11,528 nucleotides of DNA from a bacterium (GCA_021159225.1 JAGGSE010000059.1:1-11528), one strand, 5' to 3'. Positions 1 to 6,441 are shown, numbered from the stretch's first letter. Notes: generated by a model not told the origin, from the sequence alone. A program made the numbers and translations.

Positions 1-20
1 GGGGTCCTTTTGCTTTTAAT

Positions 21-53
21 CCCTCGCTCCGCTCACAAGGAGAAGCGTGAGGG
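21..53. other. Hairpin downstream of the surface-protein gene
   Basis: An imperfect inverted repeat follows the surface-protein stop codon by about 20 bases. CCCTC (21-25) pairs with GAGGG (49-53), and CGCT (30-33) pairs with AGCG (44-47) after an asymmetric bulge. It sits where a terminator would be expected for the minus-strand gene, but no U-tract follows it in that direction, so it is not a canonical intrinsic terminator. It may protect the mRNA 3' end or belong to a dispersed palindromic repeat family. Confidence 0.3.
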
Positions 54-71
54 GCAGGTCAGAAAAGACTA

Positions 72-3000
72 CTACTTGCTCAAGGTGTAAGCGTCGGTGG
101 CTAAGGTATCAACCAAGTAGCCATTCATCCAATCGCTAGTGCTTGTTGAGTGGCTAAGCGCAGACCTGTCGCTCCAGACGAAGTTGCCTATTGAGACAGA
201 ATAAGTAGCTGGACTAGCATAACTCGTATCATCCTTTATATAGGTGGAAATACTTTCACCAACCTGGTTAACGCCAGTAACATTCGCTTTCAGGTAATAG
301 GTCTGGGAAGTGTCTTCGGTTATAACTTCCTCTGAATTAAACACCACTACAACCGAAGTGGCTGACTGAGAAGAGTTGAGATTGCCGGTTTTCAGGTTAG
401 TCCCTGTAGCAGTTCCCTCTGTAATACTTACAAGGTCAGTAATGTCGGTAGAGCCTCTGTAGAACTTGAAGGAACCAATAGTGTCACTGCTTGTTGACAT
501 ACTTGGAGCAACGTGGAAGGTAATTTTCTTTACTCCCACATCTCCTTTGCTGTTAGCGCCGATAGTGAAGCTGTAAAGGTTGTTAGTTCCGTTAACCAAA
601 GTGCCGGCAGTAGTTCCACTGATGGCCACCGTGGGCGCTGTCTTATAAAGAAGCATCTGGTTGCCACTGGAAGGAGTAGTTGTTGCAACGACATAGGTTG
701 AGCTGGAATTACTGCTTGCCTTGGCATATTTCAGTGTAATAATAGGCCGGTCTCCAGTATCGGCGTAACCCGCTCCTACCGCATTCACATTTCCATAAAC
801 CTCAAGGTCGGCGGTGTCGTTTGCCGGAACATACAGAGTCTGACCGGTAAAGGTTGAAGTTCCGTTAACAAAGGGTAAGGGACTTGTAGTAATCGTTACT
901 CCATCAGCATCTTTGTACTTTAGATAGACACCGGTAAAGTCATCCGTGGTGGTACTTTGGGTTGAGATACGCATCTCGTCAACAGTAAATGCTTCATAAT
1001 TGGCGGAAAAGGTAAATTTAGCAAGTAACTGATCCGTGGTATCACCAACTATTATCGCTGAAAGAGGACTGTCAGAAGATTTGGCAACAGTCAAGCCGCC
1101 ATTCTGGATAGTAATGGTCTGACCGGTTACCGCTGATTTGGAAGCATCTCCACCATCAGTCGCTCTTGTTGCAGTTACAGCCAATGTGGTAGAACAGCTC
1201 TGCCCACTGCTAGCGGTGGTTCCAATGGTAGCCCAAACCTCAACAGTCATACTGTCGCCTGGAGCTAAAGAGGTATTCACCGAAAATACATTGGAAGAAC
1301 CAACCGAACCCTTGGCTGACGTGGTTTGCCCATTGAATTTCAGATAGAGATTAGACAAATCAGACAAACTCATACCGGAGGTATTAACAACCACCGTCAT
1401 CGCAGAGATATTTATCGTATCGTAGTTGGTTGCACTCAAGTCGTACTGACCAATCTTGGTGTCGCTTCCCGCAGCAACATTTTGGTCGCCGTAGCTTGTA
1501 CTTTTAACCAGCGTCAAATCACCAGTGCCAACCGTTCTAGCAGTTCCGTTGACATTAGACGACGGAGCGTCAATTATTGACAAGGAGGTCATACCTTGGG
1601 CGTTATCCAAGCTTGAACTACCAACGATTATAATCTTGATAGTATTGCCGCTTGAAAGAAGGTTGGAGCCTGAGCAACTGGAAGCAGCGCAACCGTAAAT
1701 GTCACCCTTAACCTCAAGAACCTTGGTCGTACCCGCAGGAATTTTCTGGTAGATATTGAAGTCGGTGTAAGGAGTGCCTGCATTATTGGTAGCAACATTC
1801 TTGGTATTGCCAACCTGAGTTCCGTCAAGGAACAGACTGACATTTCTTAGATACTGTACTGAAGTAGTCCCGGTGATATACGCTTCTACTCTCAAGCTGT
1901 TAATTTTAATATCCTCGCCCATCGCCTTAACATCAAACTTTGCCAAAGAAACATTGCTTGAAGATTTTACAACAGCACTCCCCGGAGAATCGGTCCTTTT
2001 CGTTATGGCGACTGTTCCTGTGTTAATTGTCTTAGTGCCGGTTCTCAAAGCGCTGAAAGTACTTGAGTTCCTTGTTACTAAGACATAATTGCCGTAACTT
2101 GCGTCCTTGAAGAAAACATCAGCGGTTTTCTCCAAACTCATTCTCATCGTCTTACCAGCACCTTTAACGATGTCAGCGTAAATTGTCAGCGTCTTGGTCA
2201 TTCCCTTGGTTATAGTAACCGGAGAATCACTCAAGTCAAAAACCAAGGTTTGGCCTACATCTCCAGCCACCAACTCGCCTGTGGCAATTTGAGTTCCGGA
2301 TAAATTCAAGCGAATGTTATCCAAGGCATCGGCAGAGATGGAGCCAATTTGACTAAAGCGCAGGTATTCAAGCTTAACATCTTGATTGCTGACAGTAAAG
2401 CTATCACTCCAAATTATGTAGTCGGTAGCGGCGTCAATATTAGTATCTCCTGACGGAAGTACAGTGTTAGCGAAATCAACCTCTGCCTTTGAACTGGCTG
2501 AGGCGATACTCATTAAATTACCAGATAATGGGAAGGTGCCGTTAACCGCTGAAGCATCGCTGGTTATGTCGTCGGCTGATTCAATTGACACTTGAACTGT
2601 ATGGCCGCTGCTATCTGCAACCTCCGCCCTTACAGTAATAGTTCTTGAACCACCAGCAGGTATGGTAAACAATCCATTGGAGTTGTTAAAGGTTGCATAG
2701 CCACTAGACAGGGTTGCCTCATCACCTAATCTTGTATAGCCATCAAATAGATAAAGATTTGGCAAATCAGTATCATCTGACACGCCACCTCTTTTTACCT
2801 TCAAACTAGTAACTTTAACATCCGAACTATCACCATTCGTGAAAGTAAGACGAACCAAATCAACCAAAGTGCTCCCACCAATTATGGTGGCTGAAGGCGG
2901 ATTGTCATCAGCCAAAGCAACGGTTAATCCTGCTTGGGCTGGTTGGGCTTCTTCGTGGCAGGCGTCGTTGTACCAATAATAACCCACTGCTGTACATTCG

Positions 3001-3632
3001 TTCTCAGTGGTGATTTCATCGGCTGATTTTTTGACGCAACTTCCGTCTTGGCATTTGTAGCCGGTGTCGCAGTCAGCGTCAGAAGAACAGGCCGCAGCCG
3101 GTGGTGTCGGTGGTGTTGCTGACAAAAGGGCGTTCAACTGGGCTCTGGTTCCTTTTCCGACAAATCCTGTGCAATGGATGGTGTAACCTGCATAGTTTGA
3201 AATTTCAGTTTTGTATTTTGTCTGGAAGGCGATTACTGCCGCTTTGGTCTTGGGACCGAAGTAACTGCTTCCAGTCCAAGGAGCGTGGTCAGGCACCTCA
3301 ACATCCAAAACCTTTTTCAGGTAGACCACATCCTGGTCTCTCATCCCCTGATAAAGGTTTTTGGTAAAGGTGAAGCCAGCCGGAATGCCGGTATAGTTTG
3401 AAGCGGTTGGGGTCGTTGGGGTTGTCCCTTGGCCCTGCAACGCGCCCAGTTGGTTTTGAAGCGCCTGCAATGTGGCTGACAACTCAGCAATGTACTCGGT
3501 TAGTTCCTCGGTCGTACACTGGCTCAGGTCTGCCTTGCAGGCATCGCTGACCACACCAAAAGCCGGCAAACTGATTGCCGCAAAACCGACAATCGCGCCT
3601 CCGATTGCAATTTTTCTCAGTAAATTACTCAT
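72..3632 (-). CDS. Large secreted surface (S-layer-like) protein with peptidoglycan-binding domain
   Basis: This encodes a 1186-residue exported protein, probably a main cell-surface component. I chose the ATG at 3632 because AGGA lies nine bases upstream; the longer frame would need a TTG at 3659. Seen in order: a signal peptide (about 1-26, basic start, hydrophobic core, Ala-Phe-Gly cleavage region); a short helical segment; a PG_binding_1-type domain (about 88-170, with the FGPKTKAAVIAFQ motif); a Pro/Thr linker; a Cys-rich knot of about 50 residues (about 180-227); then about six beta-rich Ser/Thr repeats of roughly 140-165 residues, starting near 234, 386, 540, 705, 843 and 1000, several opening with a T-V-A-K-S-S-D-S-P-x-S-A-type motif. 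The last 36 residues (FVWSDRSA...DWMNGYLV) resemble a conserved C-terminus of Patescibacteria surface proteins. No LPXTG, C-terminal membrane segment or SLH domain is visible, so anchoring probably uses the peptidoglycan-binding domain. The S-layer role is inferred. Confidence 0.85.
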   Translation of the reverse strand: MSNLLRKIAIGGAIVGFAAISLPAFGVVSDACKADLSQCTTEELTEYIAELSATLQALQNQLGALQGQGTTPTTPTASNYTGIPAGFTFTKNLYQGMRDQDVVYLKKVLDVEVPDHAPWTGSSYFGPKTKAAVIAFQTKYKTEISNYAGYTIHCTGFVGKGTRAQLNALLSATPPTPPAAACSSDADCDTGYKCQDGSCVKKSADEITTENECTAVGYYWYNDACHEEAQPAQAGLTVALADDNPPSATIIGGSTLVDLVRLTFTNGDSSDVKVTSLKVKRGGVSDDTDLPNLYLFDGYTRLGDEATLSSGYATFNNSNGLFTIPAGGSRTITVRAEVADSSGHTVQVSIESADDITSDASAVNGTFPLSGNLMSIASASSKAEVDFANTVLPSGDTNIDAATDYIIWSDSFTVSNQDVKLEYLRFSQIGSISADALDNIRLNLSGTQIATGELVAGDVGQTLVFDLSDSPVTITKGMTKTLTIYADIVKGAGKTMRMSLEKTADVFFKDASYGNYVLVTRNSSTFSALRTGTKTINTGTVAITKRTDSPGSAVVKSSSNVSLAKFDVKAMGEDIKINSLRVEAYITGTTSVQYLRNVSLFLDGTQVGNTKNVATNNAGTPYTDFNIYQKIPAGTTKVLEVKGDIYGCAASSCSGSNLLSSGNTIKIIIVGSSSLDNAQGMTSLSIIDAPSSNVNGTARTVGTGDLTLVKSTSYGDQNVAAGSDTKIGQYDLSATNYDTINISAMTVVVNTSGMSLSDLSNLYLKFNGQTTSAKGSVGSSNVFSVNTSLAPGDSMTVEVWATIGTTASSGQSCSTTLAVTATRATDGGDASKSAVTGQTITIQNGGLTVAKSSDSPLSAIIVGDTTDQLLAKFTFSANYEAFTVDEMRISTQSTTTDDFTGVYLKYKDADGVTITTSPLPFVNGTSTFTGQTLYVPANDTADLEVYGNVNAVGAGYADTGDRPIITLKYAKASSNSSSTYVVATTTPSSGNQMLLYKTAPTVAISGTTAGTLVNGTNNLYSFTIGANSKGDVGVKKITFHVAPSMSTSSDTIGSFKFYRGSTDITDLVSITEGTATGTNLKTGNLNSSQSATSVVVVFNSEEVITEDTSQTYYLKANVTGVNQVGESISTYIKDDTSYASPATYSVSIGNFVWSDRSALSHSTSTSDWMNGYLVDTLATDAYTLSK

Positions 3633-3665
3633 TTTCGTTTTTCCTGCGAATGTCCACAATCCCGC

Positions 3666-3682
3666 AGCGGATTTTTTCCGCT
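3666..3682 (-). promoter_or_regulatory. Small hairpin in the surface-protein leader
   Basis: AGCGGA (3666-3671) pairs perfectly with TCCGCT (3677-3682) around a five-base loop. It lies 34 bases upstream of the surface-protein start and would be a stem in that gene's leader RNA. On the plus strand the loop is all T and on the minus strand all A, so it does not look like a terminator. It could stabilise the mRNA of a highly expressed surface protein; that is inference. Confidence 0.3.
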
Positions 3683-3723
3683 AAGCGCAGTTTGTGTTGG
3701 TTCGCAGGTCTATTTATTTTTTT

Positions 3724-3783
3724 CGACCTTTAATAAACTTTTGCCGCGTCGACCTTTCTTTTTTTCTGTCAATTGCCCGACCT
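3724..3783 (-). repeat. Three direct AGGTCG repeats upstream of the surface-protein gene
   Basis: Read on the minus strand, AGGTCG occurs at 3778-3783, 3750-3755 and 3724-3729, spaced 28 and 26 bases. The two copies nearest the gene share the longer form AAAGGTCGA. No gene covers them. Regular spacing of a short word upstream of a strongly regulated gene type is compatible with regulator binding sites, but the word is short and chance remains possible. Confidence 0.3.
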
Positions 3784-3805
3784 AATAGAAATCCGCAATT
3801 GACAG
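3766..3805. promoter_or_regulatory. 11-bp perfect inverted repeat between anti-sigma and surface-protein genes
   Basis: CTGTCAATTGC (3766-3776) and GCAATTGACAG (3795-3805) are perfect inverted copies separated by 18 bases. The CAATTG core recurs at 3823-3828, just past the anti-sigma stop codon. In the minus direction the stem is followed by an A-run rather than a U-run, so it is not a canonical terminator for the sigma/anti-sigma transcript. It may be an operator for a dimeric regulator or a leader stem of the surface-protein mRNA. The arms contain TTGACA, a perfect -35 word, but I found no convincing -10 at standard spacing. Confidence 0.4.
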
Positions 3806-3835
3806 ATTTAATTCGCGACTATCAATTGTCAAAAA

Positions 3836-4579
3836 TTACTTGTTCAAAGAACTTGTTAAATAATACTCCAATGCCTTTTCGTAATCTCCTATTTTATAAT
3901 AATTTTTTACTTCTGCCAAGTCCTTGCTTTGCTGTTCAGTCAGGGAAGACGCCTCCGCTCCCTTGATTAAATACTCCACCACTGATTTTTCAGCGTCAGC
4001 ATCTTCTCCCGCGCCTTCATCGCTGGGCTCAATTCCTAAAACAGAGTAGGTTTCTTTCTCCTGCTTGTTTATTTTGTTCAAAACAGGAGCCGCCTTCTTG
4101 GCAATTTCTACTGCTTCTTTTACCGGCTTGTTTCTAATGGAGGCAACAACCTCTTTTTCCGCCGCTTTTTTTGTCGCTTCATATTCCTTCATTGCCGGAG
4201 CCAATCTCTTAACCTGATTTTCTTTCACTGTTCTATTCAGTTCCTCCAATCTCTTTTTCGCCAGTTCCAAGTGGAAATCGGGCTGTTTGTCCTTTGAAAC
4301 AAAAATCCCCTGCGCCTTCTCAGAAATTTTCTTCACCGGGTAAAGGATGTCTCCGGGAAGGGAGTTCTGAGAAAAGCCAAACAATCCCAGGACAACAAGA
4401 GAAACCGTTAGAACCGGGGCAAAAATTCTTCTGAAGCGGAAAATTTCCCCTAACCGGGCAATAAAGTCCGCTCTTTCTTGCTCTCCCAAAATCTGCGCTT
4501 TAACCAAACCAACCCATTGCTTTTTGGGCTTAATCTGGCAGAGTTGATGAAGGTTGTGAATAAGTTCTTCTTCCCTCAT
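3836..4579 (-). CDS. DUF5667 membrane protein, probable anti-sigma factor
   Basis: This is a 247-residue protein. The N-terminal cytoplasmic part (about 1-50) is short and helical; one membrane segment follows (about 52-70, FAPVLTVSLVVLGLFGF). After it comes a DUF5667 region (about 73-180) with the characteristic LPGDILYPVKKISEK and HLELAKKRLEEL motifs, then a Lys/Glu-rich helical tail. In known pairs this architecture has a cytoplasmic domain that binds the sigma factor and an extracytoplasmic sensor; the sensing role here is inferred. The gene starts 45 bases after the sigma-factor stop, on the same strand, so the two are probably co-transcribed. No strong Shine-Dalgarno precedes the ATG. 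I see no clear zinc-binding HxxxCxxC motif, so binding would be of a divergent anti-sigma type. Confidence 0.75.
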   Translation of the reverse strand: MREEELIHNLHQLCQIKPKKQWVGLVKAQILGEQERADFIARLGEIFRFRRIFAPVLTVSLVVLGLFGFSQNSLPGDILYPVKKISEKAQGIFVSKDKQPDFHLELAKKRLEELNRTVKENQVKRLAPAMKEYEATKKAAEKEVVASIRNKPVKEAVEIAKKAAPVLNKINKQEKETYSVLGIEPSDEGAGEDADAEKSVVEYLIKGAEASSLTEQQSKDLAEVKNYYKIGDYEKALEYYLTSSLNK

Positions 4580-4624
4580 TGTAATGATGACGAACCCTAA
4601 CCTGTTTTGTTACACTAAGAAAAA

Positions 4625-5134
4625 TCAGCCGAGTTTCGTCCTCAGGGCTTTAAGGGCTCTGGAGGTTAGGACGCGAGTGGCTTCATTTGTCCTACCTAAT
4701 AACTGAGCGGTCTCTGAAACGGATAACCCCTCTATATAGCGCCAGATAATCACATTTTGATAGTCATCATTTAACTCGCTTAGGGCTTGCTTGACCCGGA
4801 CAAGGTCGGACATCCGAACTGCCTGACCTTCTAAATCTACCTTCGGGTCAACAATTCTGGCGTCGTCAGCCGGGACAATTTGAACCCGGTTCTTCTGGCG
4901 GTAATGGTCAACAATCAGATTTTTAGCAATTCGGTAAAGGAAAGCCCGAGGATTTTTAATTTTATTCTCCGAATTTTGTTTGTCCGCCGAATATCTCTCC
5001 CAGCCCTTCAAAAAGGTCTCGGAGGTTATATCTTGAGCCACCTCTTCCGAATTAACCTTCAAAAAGACAAAGCGGTAGATTTTGTCTACATAGCGGTCGT
5101 AAATATCACCAAACTCTTTTCTTAAATCAGCCAT
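4625..5134 (-). CDS. ECF-type RNA polymerase sigma-70 family factor
   Basis: This 169-residue protein has the two-domain layout of extracytoplasmic-function sigma factors. Region 2 lies at about 8-82 (YRFVFLKVNSEEVAQDITSE, FLKGW, then PRAFLYRIAKNLIVDHYRQ, the usual core-binding and -10-recognition part). Region 4 lies at about 112-168 (LSELNDDYQNVIIWRYIEG, then LSVSETAQLLGRTNEATRV, a helix-turn-helix for -35 recognition). An upstream in-frame ATG at 5191 would add 19 residues encoded by the heptad-repeat element, so I prefer the ATG at 5134, which gives the family-typical MADL...FGDIYDRYVDKIYRF start. No Shine-Dalgarno is visible. The DUF5667 gene directly downstream is the probable anti-sigma partner. 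Likely targets include envelope genes such as the surface protein two genes down, but this is inferred. Confidence 0.92.
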   Translation of the reverse strand: MADLRKEFGDIYDRYVDKIYRFVFLKVNSEEVAQDITSETFLKGWERYSADKQNSENKIKNPRAFLYRIAKNLIVDHYRQKNRVQIVPADDARIVDPKVDLEGQAVRMSDLVRVKQALSELNDDYQNVIIWRYIEGLSVSETAQLLGRTNEATRVLTSRALKALRTKLG

Positions 5135-5147
5135 AAAAAAATGCAAA

Positions 5148-5270
5148 ATTATTTTTAAACTCAAAACGCAAAGCGTAAAGCGCAAAGCCAAAGCGTAAAG
5201 CTCAAAGCTAAAAAGAAAGATATCGCTTTTCGCTTTAAGTTGTAGTTTTGCGCTTTGCGCTTTGCGCTTG
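5148..5270 (-). repeat. Gene-less inverted heptad-repeat element (deleted copy of the 5883-6380 element)
   Basis: Two facing arrays of a 7-bp unit (consensus YAAARCK: CAAAGCG, TAAAGCG, CAAAACG, TAAAGCT) occupy about 5158-5211 and, inverted, 5224-5270, with only about a dozen bases between. The whole forms a long palindrome between the HTH gene and the sigma gene. It matches the element around the four-helix-bundle gene in detail: both 5' arms (minus strand) carry the same break in the heptad rhythm, CAAAACTACA(A/G)CT, both 3' arms read AGCTTTRAGCTTTACGCTTT, and both end in TTAAAAATAAT just before the next gene's start. The coding part is absent here. It could act as a large hairpin in the leader of the sigma mRNA. 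Confidence 0.75.
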
Positions 5271-5290
5271 GATTTCGTTTCTTTCCCTCT

Positions 5291-5866
5291 CTACTCTTTT
5301 ATCCTATAGTATGTCTCGTTTCTTTCTCCCAATCTCTCTATCATTCCTTTTCTTAAAAGACGCCTAAAGTCCCTTCTTAATGTTCTTTTGGTAACATTGG
5401 GAAAATATTTTTTCAACTGACCAACCTGTGCCCGGCCGTTTTGCTTCAGAAACTCCAAAATTCTCGCCTCTCTTTCCGACAAACTTTTTTCCTCCGAGGT
5501 CTGCCCGACAGAAGAGGCCGCGGTCCTTTGGACTGTTGGACCTGCTGAAGGTGCTTGAACTGCTGAGGTTTCCTGAATTTTCTTTTGGTTCTTTTTGAGT
5601 TCCGCTCTTATTCTATCATACTGCTCCTGAAGACGCAAAAGTTCAACCGGCTTTACCCAATTCTGGGATTTAGCCACCTCAAAAAAACTGTCAAGCGCTT
5701 CCAGTTTTCCAAAAACCGATGACTCCCTTTTATCGCCAAGAGTCAGGCACTCAGCGAGAATTTCGTTAGCCAACTGCCGCATTTGGTAACGCAAGGGCTC
5801 CTTCTTCGGAAAAAGCAGGGTCAATCTGTAAAGTTCGTCTGTTAATTTAATCAAGGTCTCTTTCAT
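5291..5866 (-). CDS. Two-domain regulator: helical N-domain plus DeoR-like winged HTH
   Basis: This 191-residue protein probably binds DNA. The C-terminal part (about 129-191, LSEREARILEFLKQNGRAQV, then VTKRTLRRDFRRLLRKGMIE) is a DeoR/HTH_11-type helix-turn-helix ending in a short wing. A Gln/Ser/Ala linker (about 95-128) joins it to an all-helical N-domain (about 1-94). Its FPKKEPLRYQMRQLANEIL and LDSFFEVAKSQNWV stretches follow the hydrophobic pattern of four-helix-bundle (23S-rRNA-IVP/Avd-like) proteins; that similarity is my inference. The start is the ATG at 5866; an in-frame ATG at 5899 would draw residues from the flanking repeat. I recall similar proteins as frequent in Parcubacteria, but the ligand and targets are unknown. 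The gene lies between two copies of the heptad element, upstream of the sigma factor, and could regulate it. Confidence 0.7.
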   Translation of the reverse strand: MKETLIKLTDELYRLTLLFPKKEPLRYQMRQLANEILAECLTLGDKRESSVFGKLEALDSFFEVAKSQNWVKPVELLRLQEQYDRIRAELKKNQKKIQETSAVQAPSAGPTVQRTAASSVGQTSEEKSLSEREARILEFLKQNGRAQVGQLKKYFPNVTKRTLRRDFRRLLRKGMIERLGERNETYYRIKE

Positions 5867-5882
5867 AAAAAGGAAAGTCAAG

Positions 5883-6380
5883 ATTATTTTTAAGCTCAAA
5901 ACTCAAAACTCAAAGCGCAAAGCTAAAGCGTAAAGCTTAAAGCTATCTTTTTCCTTTTAAGGTCAATAAACTTGCTCCTAAAATTTTGGCAATTTCATCT
6001 GTTTCTCTTAAAAGTTCATTAATTTCTTTTTTATCTATATCGGTAGCATCTCTTAAAATACCCAACCAATATTTTGTTTCATTGGCGCTTTTAAGTGCGA
6101 TTTCATAGAATTTAATAAAATCTTTTTTGGAAGATGCTGCTTGGGCTTCTATAATATTGGCTCCAATACTGGTAGCGGCTCTAATTAATTGGTCTGAAAT
6201 TATCCAAAATATTCTTTTATTGGGAAAATTGCTAACAAACTTAATAATCTTTATGGAAAATTTATAAGCCCTATATTTAACCTGCTGGCTTTGATTGTTT
6301 TTCATAAACTTTACGCTTTGAGCTGTAGTTTTGAGCTTTGCGCTTTGCGCTTTACGCTTCATTTAATTTTGAATTTTGGA
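5883..6380 (-). repeat. Heptad-repeat element carrying a four-helix-bundle gene
   Basis: A candidate cassette reads on the minus strand. The 5' array (6380-6308) runs CCAAAAT, TCAAAAT, TAAATGA, AGCGTAA, AGCGCAA, AGCGCAA, AGCTCAA in strict 7-base register, then AACTACA and AGCGTAA. The gene follows (6305-5943). The 3' array (5944-5893) is the same unit in inverted orientation (plus strand: CAAAACT, CAAAACT, CAAAGCG, CAAAGCT, AAAGCG, TAAAGCT, TAAAGCT). The end is ATTATTTTTA (5883-5892), shared with the copy at 5148. The gene's start lies at the inner edge of one array and its TAG stop is formed by the other. I see no clear target-site duplication. Whether the unit is mobile is inferred. Confidence 0.65.
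5943..6305 (-). CDS. Four-helix-bundle protein (23S rRNA intervening-sequence protein family)
   Basis: This 120-residue protein carries the family signature: a first helix (YRAYKFSIKIIKFVSNFP), then DQLIRAATSIGANIIEAQAA (about 38-57), then KDFIKFYEIALKSANETKYW (about 61-80), and a last helix around NELLRETDEIAKIL. The family (Pfam 23S_rRNA_IVP, TIGR02436) includes proteins encoded inside 23S rRNA insertions and is related to the Avd accessory proteins of diversity-generating retroelements. The molecular role of free-standing members is unsettled; pentamer formation and nucleic-acid binding are known for Avd. I chose the ATG at 6305 because the longer frame from 6362 would translate the heptad array itself (Lys/Ala/Gln/Ser-rich). 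No Shine-Dalgarno is visible. No reverse transcriptase or variable-repeat pair lies in the window, so a diversity-generating system is not indicated. Confidence 0.85.
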   Translation of the reverse strand: MKNNQSQQVKYRAYKFSIKIIKFVSNFPNKRIFWIISDQLIRAATSIGANIIEAQAASSKKDFIKFYEIALKSANETKYWLGILRDATDIDKKEINELLRETDEIAKILGASLLTLKGKR

Positions 6381-6391
6381 TTGTCTGCCCT

Positions 6392-6419
6392 ATAGTTAAA
6401 TCCGAAGGATTTATACTAT
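6392..6419. terminator. Hairpin after the lamin-tail gene (possible terminator or dispersed palindrome)
   Basis: TAAATCC (6397-6403) and GGATTTA (6407-6413) pair around GAA. After a one-base bulge, ATAGT and ACTAT extend the stem to 6392-6419. It lies 22 bases past the stop of the lamin-tail gene, read toward the four-helix-bundle element. There is no clear U-tract on the minus strand after the stem, so termination is uncertain; a dispersed palindromic repeat is equally possible. Confidence 0.35.
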
Positions 6420-6441
6420 TGGGGTATTAAGGATTGGCATT

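Noticed and set aside
3633..3659. Longer start for the surface protein at a TTG (3659).
   Set aside because: The ATG at 3632 has AGGA nine bases upstream and gives a normal signal peptide directly from the first residue.
513..3684. Plus-strand and alternative-frame ORFs across the surface-protein gene.
   Set aside because: They are antisense or out-of-frame shadows of a long, low-complexity Ser/Thr-rich coding region and show no domain motifs.
5135..5191. Longer start for the sigma factor at 5191.
   Set aside because: The added 19 residues come from the gene-less heptad element; family members start close to the ATG at 5134.
5158..5270. The regular short repeats might be a CRISPR array.
   Set aside because: The unit is 7 bases, tandem without spacers and in inverted arms; there are no 20-50 base repeats with unique spacers and no cas genes.
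6306..6362. Longer start for the four-helix-bundle protein at 6362.
   Set aside because: The extra residues are a literal translation of the heptad array and not part of the family domain.
5943..6380. A diversity-generating retroelement, suggested by the Avd-like four-helix-bundle protein.
   Set aside because: There is no reverse transcriptase and no template/variable repeat pair in the window; the stand-alone family is widespread without them.
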